Source: Nemertoderma westbladi (Eukaryota; Xenacoelomorpha; Nemertodermatida; Nemertodermatidae). Taken from it: DNA of 64,000 bases. The notes beneath the pieces were generated by a model. That model saw nothing but the letters and a program-made list of their open reading frames with translations, made no database searches and was not told the DNA's origin. Made by a program: the position numbers and the translations under genes. The number at the start of each line of letters is the position of its first letter. Position 1 is the stretch's first letter. The stretch covers positions 62,001 through 126,000 of the forward strand of contig JAUCBJ010009058.1 of assembly GCA_032718475.1 (NCBI GenBank). The letters run 5' to 3'. Shown in pieces: positions 30,901 through 45,520 of this stretch.

Positions 30901-33900
30901 GAGACCCAGATCCAAGCTTTCGATGATACAGTTAACAACTTACTTGTGTTTCTACAGAGACCCAGATCCAAGCTATCGATGATACAGTTAACAACTTACT
31001 TGTGTTTCTACAGAGGCCCAGATCCAAGCTATCGATGGTACAGTTAACAACTTACTTGTGTTTCTACAGAGACCCAAATCCAAGCTATCGATGATACCGT
31101 TAACAACTTACTTGTGTTTCTACAGAGACCCAGATCCAAGCTATCGATGATACAGTTAACAACTTACTTGAATTTCTACAGAGGCCCAGACCCAAGCTAT
31201 CGATGGTACAGTTAACAACTTACTTGTGTTTCTACAGAGACCCAAATCCAAGCTATCGATGATACAGTTAACAACTTACTTGTGTTTCTACAGAGACCCA
31301 GATCCAAGCTTTCGATGATACAGTTAACAACTTACTTGTGTTTCTACAGAGACCCAGATCCAAGCTTTCGATGATACAGTTAACAACTTACTTGTGTTTC
31401 TACAGAGACCCAGATCCAAGATATCGATGGTACAGTTAACAACTTACTTGTGTTTCTACAGAGACCCAAATCCAAGCTATCGATGATACAGTTAACAACT
31501 TACTTGTGTTTCTACAGAGACCCAGATCAAAGCTATCGATGATACAGTTAACAACTTACTTGTGTTTCTACAGAGACCCAGATCCAAGCTTTCGATGATA
31601 CAGTTAACAACTTACTTGTGTTTCTACAGAGACCCAGATCCAAGCTATCGATGATACAGTTAACAACTTACTTGAATTTCTACAGAGGCCCAGACCCAAG
31701 CTATCGATGGTACAGTTAACAACTTACTTGTGTTTCTACAGAGACCCAAATCCAAGCTATCGATGATACAGTTAACAACTTACTTGTGTTTCTACAGAGA
31801 CCCAAATCCAAGCTATCGATGATACAGTTAACAACTTACTTGTGTTTCTACAGAGACCCAGATCCAAGATATCGATGAAACAGTTAACAACTTACTTGTG
31901 TTTCTACAGAGACCCAGATCCAAGCTATCGATGATACAGTTAACAACTTACTTGTGTTTCTACAGAGATCCAGATCCAAGCTTTCGATGATACAGTTAAC
32001 AACTTACTTGTGTTTCTACAGAGACCCAGATCCAAGCTATCGATGGTACAGTTAACAACTTACTTGTGTTTCTACAGAGACCCAAATCCAAGCTATCGAT
32101 GATACAGTTAACAACTTACTTGTGTTTCTACAGAGACCCAGATCAAAGCTATCGATGATACAGTTAACAACTTACTTGTGTTTCTACAGAGACCCAGATC
32201 CAAGCTTTCGATGATACAGTTAACAACTTACTTGTGTTTCTACAGAGACCCAGATCCAAGCTATCGATGATACAGTTAACAACTTACTTGAATTTCTACA
32301 GAGGCCCAGACCCAAGCTATCGATGGTACAGTTAACAACTTACTTGTGTTTCTACAGAGACCCAAATCCAAGCTATCGATGATACAGTTAACAACTTACT
32401 TGTGTTTCTACAGAGACCCAGATCAAAGCTATCGATGATACAGTTAACAACTTACTTGTGTTTCTACAGAGACCCAGATCCAAGCTTTCGATGATACAGT
32501 TAACAACTTACTTGTGTTTCTACAGAGACCCAGATCCAAGCTATCGATGATACAGTTAACAACTTACTTGAATTTCTACAGAGGCCCAGACCCAAGCTAT
32601 CGATGGTACAGTTAACAACTTACTTGTGTTTCTACAGAGGCCCAGATCCAAGCTATCGATGATACAGTTAACAACTTACTTGTGTTTCTACAGAGACCCA
32701 GATCCAAGCTATCGATGATACAGTTAACAACTTACTTGAATTTCTACAGAGGCCCAGACCCAAGCTATCGATGGTACAGTTAACAACTTACTTGTGTTTC
32801 TACAGAGACCCAAATCCAAGCTATCGATGATACAGTTAACAACTTACTTGTGTTTCTACAGAGACCCAAATCCAAGCTATCGATGATACAGTTAACAACT
32901 TACTTGTGTTTCTACAGAGACCCAGATCCAAGATATCGATGATACAGTTAACAACTTACTTGTGTTTCTACAGAGACCCAGATCCAAGCTATCGATGGTA
33001 CAGTTAACAACTTACTTGTGTTTCTACAGAGACCCAGATCCAAGCTTTCGATGATACAGTTAACAACTTACTTGTGTTTCTACAGAGACCCAGATCCAAG
33101 CTATCGATGGTACAGTTAACAACTTACTTGTGTTTCTACAGAGACCCAAATCCAAGCTATCGATGATACAGTTAACAACTTACTTGTGTTTCTACAGAGA
33201 CCCAGATCAAAGCTATCGATGATACAGTTAACAACTTACTTGTGTTTCTACAGAGACCCAGATCCAAGCTTTCGATGATACAGTTAACAACTTACTTGTG
33301 TTTCTACAGAGACCCAGATCCAAGCTATCGATGATACAGTTAACAACTTACTTGAATTTCTACAGAGGCCCAGACCCAAGCTATCGATGGTACAGTTAAC
33401 AACTTACTTGTGTTTCTACAGAGACCCAAATCCAAGCTATCGATGATACAGTTAACAACTTACTTGTGTTTCTACAGAGACCCAGATCAAAGCTATCGAT
33501 GATACAGTTAACAACTTACTTGTGTTTCTACAGAGACCCAGATCCAAGCTTTCGATGATACAGTTAACAACTTACTTGTGTTTCTACAGAGACCCAGATC
33601 CAAGCTATCGATGATACAGTTAACAACTTACTTGAATTTCTACAGAGGCCCAGACCCAAGCTATCGATGGTACAGTTAACAACTTACTTGTGTTTCTACA
33701 GAGGCCCAGATCCAAGCTATCGATGATACAGTTAACAACTTACTTGTGTTTCTACAGAGACCCAGATCCAAGCTATCGATGATACAGTTAACAACTTACT
33801 TGTGTTTCTACAGAGACCCAGATCCAAGCTATCGATGATACAGTACAGAGGCCAAGATCCAAGCTATCGATGATACAGTTAACAACTTACTTGTGTTTCT

Positions 33901-36900
33901 ATAGAGACCCAGATCCAAGCTATCGATGATACCGTTAACAACTTACTTGCGTTTCTACAGAGACCCAGATCCAAGATATCGATGATACAGTTAACAACTT
34001 ACTTGTGTTTCTACAGAGACCCAGATCCAAGCTATCGATGATACAGTTAACAACTTACTTTTTTGTTTCTACAGAGACCCAGATCCAAGCTATCGATGAT
34101 ACAGTTAACAACTTACTTGTTTGTTTCTACAGAGACCCAGATCCAAGATATCGATGATACAGTTAACAACTTACTTGTGTTTCTACAGAGACCCAGATCC
34201 AAGCTATCGATGATACAGTTAACAACTTACTTGTGTTTCTACAGAGACCCAGATCCAAGCTATCGATGATACAGTTAACAACTTACTTGTGTTTCTACAG
34301 AGACCCAGATCCAAGCTATCGATGATACAGTTAACAACTTACTTTTTTGTTTCTACAGAGACCCAGATCCAAGCTATCGATGATACAGTTAACAACTTAC
34401 TTGAATTTCTACAGAGGCCCAGACCCAAGCTATCGATGGTACAGTTAACAACTTACTTGTGTTTCTACAGAGACCCAGACCCAAGCTATCGATGATACAG
34501 TTAACAACTTACTTGTGTTTCTACAGAGACCCAGATCCAAGCTATCGATGATACAGTTAACAACTTACTTGAATTTCTACAGAGGCCCAGACCCAAGCTA
34601 TCGATGGTACAGTTAACAACTTACTTGTGTTTCTACAGAGACCCAGACCCAAGCTATCGATGATACAGTTTACAACTTACTTGTGTTTCTACAGAGACCC
34701 AGACCCAAGCTATATCGATGATACAGTTAACAACTTACTTGTGTTTCTACAGAGGCCCAGACCCAAGCTATCGATGGTACAGTTAACAACTTACTTGTGT
34801 TTCTACAGAGACCCAGATCCAAGATATTGATGATACAGTTAACAACTTACTTGTGTTTCTACAGAGACCCAGATCCAAGCTATCGATGATACAGTTAACA
34901 ACTTACTTGAATTTCTACAGAGGCCCAGACCCAAGCTATCGATGGTACAGTTAACAACTTACTTGTGTTTCTACAGAGACCCAAATCCAAGCTATCGATG
35001 ATACAGTTAACAACTTACTTGTGTTTCTACAGAGACCCAAATCCAAGCTATCGATGATACAGTTAACAACTTACTTGTGTTTCTACAGAGACCCAGATCC
35101 AAGATATCGATGATACAGTTAACAACTTACTTGTGTTTCTACAGAGACCCAAATCCAAGCTATCGATGATACAGTTAACAACTTACTTGTGTTTCTACAG
35201 AGACCCAGATCAAAGCTATCGATGATACAGTTAACAACTTACTTGTGTTTCTACAGAGACCCAGATCCAAGCTTTCGATGATACAGTTAACAACTTACTT
35301 GTGTTTCTAAAGAGTCCCAGACCCAAGCTATCGATGATACAGTTAACAACTTACTTGTGTTTCTACAGAGGCCCAGATCCAAGCTATCGATGATACCGTT
35401 AATAACTTACTTGTGTTTCTACAGAGACCCAGATCCAAGCTATCGATGATACAGTTTACAACTTACTTGTGTTTCTACAGAGACCCAGACCCAAGCTATA
35501 TCGATGATACAGTTAACAACTTACTTGTGTTTCTACAGAGGCCCAGATCCAAGCTATCGATGATACAGTTAACAACTTACTTGTGTTTCTACAGAGACCC
35601 AGATCCAAGCTATCGATGATACAGTTAACAACTTACTTGTGTTTCTACAGAGACCCAGATCCAAGCTATCGATGATACAGTTAACAACTTACTTGTGTTT
35701 CTACAGAGGCCCAGATCCAAGCTATCGATGATACCGTTAATAACTTACTTGTGTTTCTACAGAGACCCAGATCCAAGCTATCGATGATACAGTTTACAAC
35801 TTACTTGTGTTTCTACAGAGACCCAGACCCAAGCTATATCGATGATACAGTTAACAACTTACTTGTGTTTCTACAGAGGCCCAGATCCAAGCTATCGATG
35901 ATACAGTTAACAACTTACTTGTGTTTCTACAGAGACCCAGATCCAAGCTATCGATGATACAGTTAACAACTTACTTGTGTTTCTACAGAGACCCAGATCC
36001 AAGCTATCGATGATACAGTTAACAACTTACTTGTGTTTCTACAGAGACCCAGATCCAAGCTATCGATGATACAGTTAACAACTTACTTGTGTTTCTACAG
36101 AGACCCAGATCCAAGCTATCGATGATACAGTTAACAACTTACTTGTGTTTCTACAGAGACCCAGATCCAAGCTATCGATGATACAGTTAACAACTTACTT
36201 GTGTTTCTACAGAGGCCCAGATCCAAGCTATCGATGATACAGTTAACAACTTACTTGTGTTTCTACAGAGACCCAGATCCAAGCTATCGATGATACAGTT
36301 AACAACTTACTTGTGTTTCTACAGAGACCCAGATCCAAGCTATCGATGACACAGTTAACAACTTACTTGTGTTTCTACAGAGACCCAGATCCAAGCTATC
36401 GATGATACAGTTAACAACTTACTTGTGTTTCTACAGAGACCCAGATCCAAGCTATCGATGATACAGTTAACAACTTACTTGTGTTTCTACAGAGGCCCAG
36501 ATCCAAGCTATCGATGATACAGTTAACAACTTACTTGTGTTTCTACAGAGACCCAGATCCAAGCTATCGATGATACAGTTAACAACTTACTTGTGTTTCT
36601 ACAGAGGCCCAGATCCAAGCTATCGATGATACAGTTAACAACTTACTTGTGTTTCTACAGAGACCCAGATCCAAGCTATCGATGATACAGTTAACAACTT
36701 ACTTGTGTTTCTACAGAGGCCCAGATCCAAGCTATCGATGATACAGTTAACAACTTACTTGTGTTTCTACAGAGGCCCAGATCCAAGCTATCGATGGTAC
36801 AGTTAACAACTTACTTGTGTTTCTACAGAGACCCAGATCCAAGCTATCGATGGTACAGTTAACAACTTACTTGTGTTTCTACAGAGACCCAGATCCAAGC

Positions 36901-39900
36901 TATCGATGATACAGTTAACAACTTACTTGTGTTTCTACAGAGACCCAGATCCAAGCTATCGATGATACAGTTAACAACTTACTTGTGTTTCTACAGAGGC
37001 CCAGATCCAAGCTATTGATGATACAGTTAACATCTTACTTGTGTTTCTACAGAGACCCAGATCCAAGCTATCGATGATACAGTTAACAACTTACTTGTGT
37101 TTCTACAGAGACCCAGATCCAAGCTATCGATGATACAGTTAACAACTTACTTGTTTGTTTCTACAGAGACCCAGATCCAAGATATCGATGATACAGTTAA
37201 CAACTTACTTGTGTTTCTACAGAGACCCAGATCCAAGCTATCGATGATACAGTTAACAACTTACTTGTGTTTCTACAGAGACCCAGATCCAAGCTATCGA
37301 TGATACAGTTAACAACTTACTTGTGTTTCTACAGAGACCCAGATCCAAGCTATCGATGATACAGTTAACAACTTACTTTTTTGTTTCTACAGAGACCCAG
37401 ATCCAAGCTATCGATGATACAGTTAACAACTTACTTGTGTTTCTACAGAGACCCAGATCCAAGCTATCGATGATACAGTTAACAACTTACTTGTGTTTCT
37501 ACAGAGACCCAGATCCAAGCTATCGATGATACAGTTAACAACTTACTTGTGTTTCTACAGAGACCCAGATCCAAGCTATCGATGATACAGTTAACAACTT
37601 ACTTTTTTGTTTCTACAGAGACCCAGATCCAAGCTATCGATGATACAGTTAACAACTTACTTGTGTTTCTACAGAGACCCAGATCCAAGCTATCGATGAT
37701 ACAGTTAACAACTTACTTGTGTTTCTACAGAGACCCAGATCCAAGCTATCGATGATACAGTTAACAACTTACTTGTGTTTCTACAGAGACCCAGATCCAA
37801 GCTATCGATGATACAGTTAACAACTTACTTGTTTGTTTCTACAGAGACCCAGATCCAAGATATCGATGATACAGTTAACAACTTACTTTTGTTTCTACAG
37901 AGACCCAGATCCAAGCTATCGATGATACAGTTAACAACTTACTTGTGTTTCTACAGAGACCCAGATCCAAGCTATCGATGATACAGTTAACAACTTACTT
38001 GTGTTTCTACAGAGACCCAGATCAAAGCTATCGATGATACAGTTAACAACTTACTTGTGTTTCTACAGAGACCCAGATCCAAGCTTTCGATGATACAGTT
38101 AACAACTTACTTGTGTTTCTACAGAGACCCAGATCCAAGCTATCGATGATACAGTTAACAACTTACTTGTGTTTCTACAGAGGCCCAGATCCAAGCTATC
38201 GATGGTACAGTTAACAACTTACTTGTGTTTCTACAGAGACCCAAATCCAAGCTATCGATGATACCGTTAACAACTTACTTGTGTTTCTACAGAGACCCAG
38301 ATCCAAGCTATCGATGATACAGTTAACAACTTACTTGAATTTCTACAGAGGCCCAGACCCAAGCTATCGATGGTACAGTTAACAACTTACTTGTGTTTCT
38401 ACAGAGACCCAAATCCAAGCTATCGATGATACAGTTAACAACTTACTTGTGTTTCTACAGAGACCCAGATCCAAGCTTTCGATGATACAGTTAACAACTT
38501 ACTTGTGTTTCTACAGAGACCCAGATCCAAGCTTTCGATGATACAGTTAACAACTTACTTGTGTTTCTACAGAGACCCAGATCCAAGATATCGATGGTAC
38601 AGTTAACAACTTACTTGTGTTTCTACAGAGACCCAAATCCAAGCTATCGATGATACAGTTAACAACTTACTTGTGTTTCTACAGAGACCCAGATCAAAGC
38701 TATCGATGATACAGTTAACAACTTACTTGTGTTTCTACAGAGACCCAGATCCAAGCTTTCGATGATACAGTTAACAACTTACTTGTGTTTCTACAGAGAC
38801 CCAGATCCAAGCTATCGATGATACAGTTAACAACTTACTTGAATTTCTACAGAGGCCCAGACCCAAGCTATCGATGGTACAGTTAACAACTTACTTGTGT
38901 TTCTACAGAGACCCAAATCCAAGCTATCGATGATACAGTTAACAACTTACTTGTGTTTCTACAGAGACCCAAATCCAAGCTATCGATGATACAGTTAACA
39001 ACTTACTTGTGTTTCTACAGAGACCCAGATCCAAGATATCGATGAAACAGTTAACAACTTACTTGTGTTTCTACAGAGACCCAGATCCAAGCTATCGATG
39101 ATACAGTTAACAACTTACTTGTGTTTCTACAGAGATCCAGATCCAAGCTTTCGATGATACAGTTAACAACTTACTTGTGTTTCTACAGAGACCCAGATCC
39201 AAGCTATCGATGGTACAGTTAACAACTTACTTGTGTTTCTACAGAGACCCAAATCCAAGCTATCGATGATACAGTTAACAACTTACTTGTGTTTCTACAG
39301 AGACCCAGATCAAAGCTATCGATGATACAGTTAACAACTTACTTGTGTTTCTACAGAGACCCAGATCCAAGCTTTCGATGATACAGTTAACAACTTACTT
39401 GTGTTTCTACAGAGACCCAGATCCAAGCTATCGATGATACAGTTAACAACTTACTTGAATTTCTACAGAGGCCCAGACCCAAGCTATCGATGGTACAGTT
39501 AACAACTTACTTGTGTTTCTACAGAGACCCAAATCCAAGCTATCGATGATACAGTTAACAACTTACTTGTGTTTCTACAGAGACCCAGATCAAAGCTATC
39601 GATGATACAGTTAACAACTTACTTGTGTTTCTACAGAGACCCAGATCCAAGCTTTCGATGATACAGTTAACAACTTACTTGTGTTTCTACAGAGACCCAG
39701 ATCCAAGCTATCGATGATACAGTTAACAACTTACTTGAATTTCTACAGAGGCCCAGACCCAAGCTATCGATGGTACAGTTAACAACTTACTTGTGTTTCT
39801 ACAGAGGCCCAGATCCAAGCTATCGATGATACAGTTAACAACTTACTTGTGTTTCTACAGAGACCCAGATCCAAGCTATCGATGATACAGTTAACAACTT

Positions 39901-42900
39901 ACTTGAATTTCTACAGAGGCCCAGACCCAAGCTATCGATGGTACAGTTAACAACTTAATTGTGTTTCTACAGAGACCCAAATCCAAGCTATCGATGATAC
40001 AGTTAACAACTTACTTGTGTTTCTACAGAGACCCAAATCCAAGCTATCGATGATACAGTTAACAACTTACTTGTGTTTCTACAGAGACCCAGATCCAAGA
40101 TATCGATGATACAGTTAACAACTTACTTGTGTTTCTACAGAGACCCAGATCCAAGCTATCGATGGTACAGTTAACAACTTACTTGTGTTTCTACAGAGAC
40201 CCAGATCCAAGCTTTCGATGATACAGTTAACAACTTACTTGTGTTTCTACAGAGACCCAGATCCAAGCTATCGATGGTACAGTTAACAACTTACTTGTGT
40301 TTCTACAGAGACCCAAATCCAAGCTATCGATGATACAGTTAACAACTTACTTGTGTTTCTACAGAGACCCAGATCAAAGCTATCGATGATACAGTTAACA
40401 ACTTACTTGTGTTTCTACAGAGACCCAGATCCAAGCTTTCGATGATACAGTTAACAACTTACTTGTGTTTCTACAGAGACCCAGATCCAAGCTATCGATG
40501 ATACAGTTAACAACTTACTTGAATTTCTACAGAGGCCCAGACCCAAGCTATCGATGGTACAGTTAACAACTTACTTGTGTTTCTACAGAGACCCAAATCC
40601 AAGCTATCGATGATACAGTTAACAACTTACTTGTGTTTCTACAGAGACCCAGATCAAAGCTATCGATGATACAGTTAACAACTTACTTGTGTTTCTACAG
40701 AGACCCAGATCCAAGCTTTCGATGATACAGTTAACAACTTACTTGTGTTTCTACAGAGACCCAGATCCAAGCTATCGATGATACAGTTAACAACTTACTT
40801 GAATTTCTACAGAGGCCCAGACCCAAGCTATCGATGGTACAGTTAACAACTTACTTGTGTTTCTACAGAGGCCCAGATCCAAGCTATCGATGATACAGTT
40901 AACAACTTACTTGTGTTTCTACAGAGACCCAGATCCAAGCTATCGATGATACAGTTAACAACTTACTTGTGTTTCTACAGAGACCCAGATCCAAGCTATC
41001 GATGATACAGTACAGAGGCCAAGATCCAAGCTATCGATGATACAGTTAACAACTTACTTGTGTTTCTATAGAGACCCAGATCCAAGCTATCGATGATACC
41101 GTTAACAACTTACTTGCGTTTCTACAGAGACCCAGATCCAAGATATCGATGATACAGTTAACAACTTACTTGTGTTTCTACAGAGACCCAGATCCAAGCT
41201 ATCGATGATACAGTTAACAACTTACTTTTTTGTTTCTACAGAGACCCAGATCCAAGCTATCGATGATACAGTTAACAACTTACTTGTTTGTTTCTACAGA
41301 GACCCAGATCCAAGATATCGATGATACAGTTAACAACTTACTTGTGTTTCTACAGAGACCCAGATCCAAGCTATCGATGATACAGTTAACAACTTACTTG
41401 TGTTTCTACAGAGACCCAGATCCAAGCTATCGATGATACAGTTAACAACTTACTTGTGTTTCTACAGAGACCCAGATCCAAGCTATCGATGATACAGTTA
41501 ACAACTTACTTTTTTGTTTCTACAGAGACCCAGATCCAAGCTATCGATGATACAGTTAACAACTTACTTGAATTTCTACAGAGGCCCAGACCCAAGCTAT
41601 CGATGGTACAGTTAACAACTTACTTGTGTTTCTACAGAGACCCAGACCCAAGCTATCGATGATACAGTTAACAACTTACTTGTGTTTCTACAGAGACCCA
41701 GATCCAAGCTATCGATGATACAGTTAACAACTTACTTGAATTTCTACAGAGGCCCAGACCCAAGCTATCGATGGTACAGTTAACAACTTACTTGTGTTTC
41801 TACAGAGACCCAGACCCAAGCTATCGATGATACAGTTAACAACTTACTTGTGTTTCTACAGAGACCCAGATCCAAGCTATCGATGATACAGTTAACAACT
41901 TACTTGAATTTCTACAGAGGCCCAGACCCAAGCTATCGATGGTACAGTTAACAACTTACTTGTGTTTCTACAGAGACCCAGATCCAAGATATTGATGATA
42001 CAGTTAACAACTTACTTGTGTTTCTACAGAGACCCAGATCCAAGCTATCGATGATACAGTTAACAACTTACTTGAATTTCTACAGAGGCCCAGACCCAAG
42101 CTATCGATGGTACAGTTAACAACTTACTTGTGTTTCTACAGAGACCCAAATCCAAGCTATCGATGATACAGTTAACAACTTACTTGTGTTTCTACAGAGA
42201 CCCAAATCCAAGCTATCGATGATACAGTTAACAACTTACTTGTGTTTCTACAGAGACCCAGATCCAAGATATCGATGATACAGTTAACAACTTACTTGTG
42301 TTTCTACAGAGACCCAAATCCAAGCTATCGATGATACAGTTAACAACTTACTTGTGTTTCTACAGAGACCCAGATCAAAGCTATCGATGATACAGTTAAC
42401 AACTTACTTGTGTTTCTACAGAGACCCAGATCCAAGCTTTCGATGATACAGTTAACAACTTACTTGTGTTTCTACAGAGACCCAGATCCAAGCTATCGAT
42501 GATACAGTTAACAACTTACTTGAATTTCTACAGAGGCCCAGACCCAAGCTATCGATGGTACAGTTAACAACTTACTTGTGTTTCTACAGAGACCCAGATC
42601 CAAGCTATCGATGATACAGTTAACAACTTACTTGAATTTCTACAGAGGCCCAGATCCAAGCTTTCGATGATACAGTTAACAACTTACTTGTGTTTCTACA
42701 GAGACCCAGATCCAAGCTATCGATGGTACAGTTAACAACTTACTTGTGTTTCTACAGAGACCCAAATCCAAGCTATCGATGATACAGTTAACAACTTACT
42801 TGTGTTTCTACAGAGACCCAGATCAAAGCTATCGATGATACAGTTAACAACTTACTTGTGTTTCTACAGAGACCCAGATCCAAGCTTTCGATGATACAGT

Positions 42901-44700
42901 TAACAACTTACTTGTGTTTCTACAGAGACCCAGATCCAAGCTATCGATGATACAGTTAACAACTTACTTGAATTTCTACAGAGGCCCAGACCCAAGCTAT
43001 CGATGGTACAGTTAACAACTTACTTGAATTTCTACAGAGGCCCAGACCCAAGCTATCGATGGTACAGTTAACAACTTACTTGTGTTTCTACAGAGACCCA
43101 GACCCAAGCTATCGATGATACAGTTAACAACTTACTTGTGTTTCTACAGAGACCCAGATCCAAGCTATCGATGATACAGTTAACAACTTACTTGTGTTTC
43201 TACAGAGACCCAGATCCNNNNNNNNNNNNNNNNNNNNNNNNNNNNNNNNNNNNNNNNNNNNNNNNNNNNNNNNNNNNNNNNNNNNNNNNNNNNNNNNNNN
43301 NNNNNNNNNNNNNNNNNACCCATATCCAAGCTATCGATGATACCGTTAACAACTTACTTGTGTTTCTACAGAGACCCAGATCCAAGCTATCGATGATACA
43401 GTTAACAACTTACTTGTGTTTCTACAGAGACCCATATCCAAGCTATCGATGATACCGTTAACAACTTACTTGTGTTTCTACAGAGACCCAGATCGAAGCT
43501 ATCGATGATACAGTTAACAACTTACTTGTGTTTCTACAGAGACCCAGACCCAAGCTATCGATGATACAGTTAACATCTTACTTGTGTTTCTACAGAGACC
43601 CAGATCCAAGCTATCGATGATACAGTTAACAACTTACTTGTGTTTCTACAGAGACCCAGACCCAAGCTATCGATGATACAGTACAGAGACCCAGATCCAA
43701 GCTATCGATGATACAGTTAACAACTTACTTGTGTTTCTACAGAGGCCCAGATCCAAGCTATCGATAATACAGTACAGAGACCCAGATCCAAGCTATCGAT
43801 GGTACAGTTAACAACTTACTTGTGTTTCTACAGAGGCCCAGACCCAAGATATCGATAATACAGTACAGAGACCCAGATCCAAGCTATCGATGATACAGTT
43901 AACAACTTACTTGTGTTTCTACAGAGACCCAGATCCAAACTATCGATAATACAGTTAACAACTTACTTGTGTTTCTACAGAGACCCAGATCCAAGCTATC
44001 GATGATACAGTTAACAACTTACTTGTGTTTCTACAGAGGCCCAGATCCAAGCTATCGATGATACAGTTAACAACTTACTTGTGTTTCTACAGAGACCCAG
44101 ATCCAAGCTATCGATGATACAGTTAACTACTTACTTGTGTTTCTACAGAGACCCAGATCCAAGCTATCGATGATACAGTTAACAACTTACTTGTGTTTGT
44201 TTCTACATAGACCCAGATCAAAGCTATCGATGATACAGTTAACAACTTACTTGTGTTTCTACAGAGACCCAGATCCAAGCTATCGATGATACAGTTAACA
44301 ACTTACTTGTGTTTCTACAGAGGCCCAGATCCAAGCTATCGATGATACAGTTAACAACTTACTTGTGTTTGTTTCTACATAGACCCAGATCAAAGCTATC
44401 GATGATACAGTCAACAACTTACTTGTGTTTCTACAGAGACCCAGATCCAAGCTATCGATGATACAGTTAACAACTTACTTGTGTTTCTACAGAGACCCAG
44501 ATCCAAGCTATCGATGATACAGTTAACAACTTACTTGTGTTTCTACAGAGACCCAGATCCAAGCTATCGATGATACAGTTAACAACTTACTTGTGTTTCT
44601 ACAGAGACCCAGATCCAAGCTATTGATGATACAGTTAACAACTTACTTGTGTTTCTACAGAGACCCAAATCCAAGCTATCGATGATACAGTTAACAACTT
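24966..44700 (-). repeat. 56-bp exon-derived satellite, main block (~350 copies)
   Basis: On the minus strand each monomer is a copy of the end of the ABCG exon at 44703-44808 plus its donor GTAAGTT. The array starts directly at that donor. Variants include TTTG insertions (60-bp units), CAGACCC, TTTCGATG, GAATTTCTAC and ATCGATGG. A segment of about 7.17 kb (128 units) is duplicated: patterns at 28584, 29930-30814 and 34063-34495 recur 7167 bp further on. A block at 26784-27668 recurs 3146 bp on at 29930-30814. A 338-bp block is tandemly doubled at 35413/35751. The 100-N gap at 43218-43317 means the true length is unknown. Confidence 0.96.
43218..43317. other. Assembly gap (100 N)
   Basis: Exactly 100 N within the 56-bp satellite; the round size suggests a gap of unknown length. 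Confidence 0.99.
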
Positions 44701-44702
44701 AC

Positions 44703-44808
44703 TTGTGTTTCTACAGAGACCCAGATCCAAGCTATCGATGATACAGTTAACAATCGCTTCTTTCTCAGATACTTTGAGAGAATCTGATAGGCGTAAATGA
44801 GCCGTATA
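44703..44808 (-). CDS. ABCG transporter linker exon (source of the 56-bp satellite)
   Basis: Encodes YTAHLRLSDSLKVSEKEAIV, then NCIIDSLDLGLCRNT and one extra base. This is the region between the Q-loop and the signature motif in ABCG proteins (AHLRLP...KE..V...I..LGL..C.NT). The acceptor CTTTCTTAG precedes TAT; the donor GTAAGT follows in phase 1 and matches the following exon at 4025. The exon is 106 bp. Its last ~48 bases and first 7 intron bases are the unit of the adjacent satellite. TTGTTAAC occurs both inside the exon and just after the donor (GTAAGTTGTTAAC), so microhomology may have seeded the first duplication. Confidence 0.93.
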
Positions 44809-45520
44809 CTAAGAAAGGAAACAATAAGATATAATTGAATAAACTCATCTACATTGACGTATATGTTGTGGGTACTGCTTTTACAGCTAACTACCTCAAA
44901 TTTAGTATTAAATTAATTGATTGATTAAATCTAATTGATTAAATTATTAAATTAAATAAGTAAATTAAGTTTACAAACTCAACTAAAATTATTTTGTTAC
45001 ATTATGTCAACTTAACAGCGTTCTGGTGAATTACTCGTAACGCTGCAAAGTCTACTTTGCAGCGTTGCGGTCTATAGGCGTTGCGGCCTATACGGCTTAC
45101 CGTATTCCAGAATATATTATTTCCATTTATGTTAATGAGTGCTGCTTTATTATCCAGTTTGCAGTGACGGGACTAGCTACTGTATGTAAATAATTGTTTA
45201 ACGTGTACATCCATTATGGCGAGAAGACACTTTTGAGAAAATGACCAAAGAAAATGGCGACTGTGTTCAGTGAAACTAGACAGTGACTAAGTTTGCTTCA
45301 GTCGACTGTTTATAGTCAAGATGGATTAATGATTTATCACATCCAAGCAGGAGATAACTTACAATAAACTTTAATTAGATTTAAATGAATAATTAATACT
45401 GTGTACCTGTTAAAATTTCACTTATATTTGATATAGTACATGATTAAAATGTATAAATGAATATCCATAAAATCCTTTCTTCACATACCGAACTCTGATA
45501 AGTTGACATAATGTAACAAA
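44809..45520. other. Intronic sequence, no gene; one strong hairpin
   Basis: A/T-rich intron DNA. At 45039-45066 there is a perfect 13-bp stem with a 2-base loop (AACGCTGCAAAGT / ACTTTGCAGCGTT). I see no coding frame or splice-flanked exon here. Confidence 0.5.

Noticed and set aside
24900-43452. Recurrent ~68-codon frames in the 56-bp satellite
   Set aside because: They recur wherever a 4-bp TTTG insertion changes phase. The coding information belongs to the opposite strand (the ABCG exon), and the plus-strand peptide has no independent meaning.
4089-44700. CRISPR array
   Set aside because: Regularly spaced repeats here have no unique spacers; the monomers are contiguous tandem copies in an animal intron.
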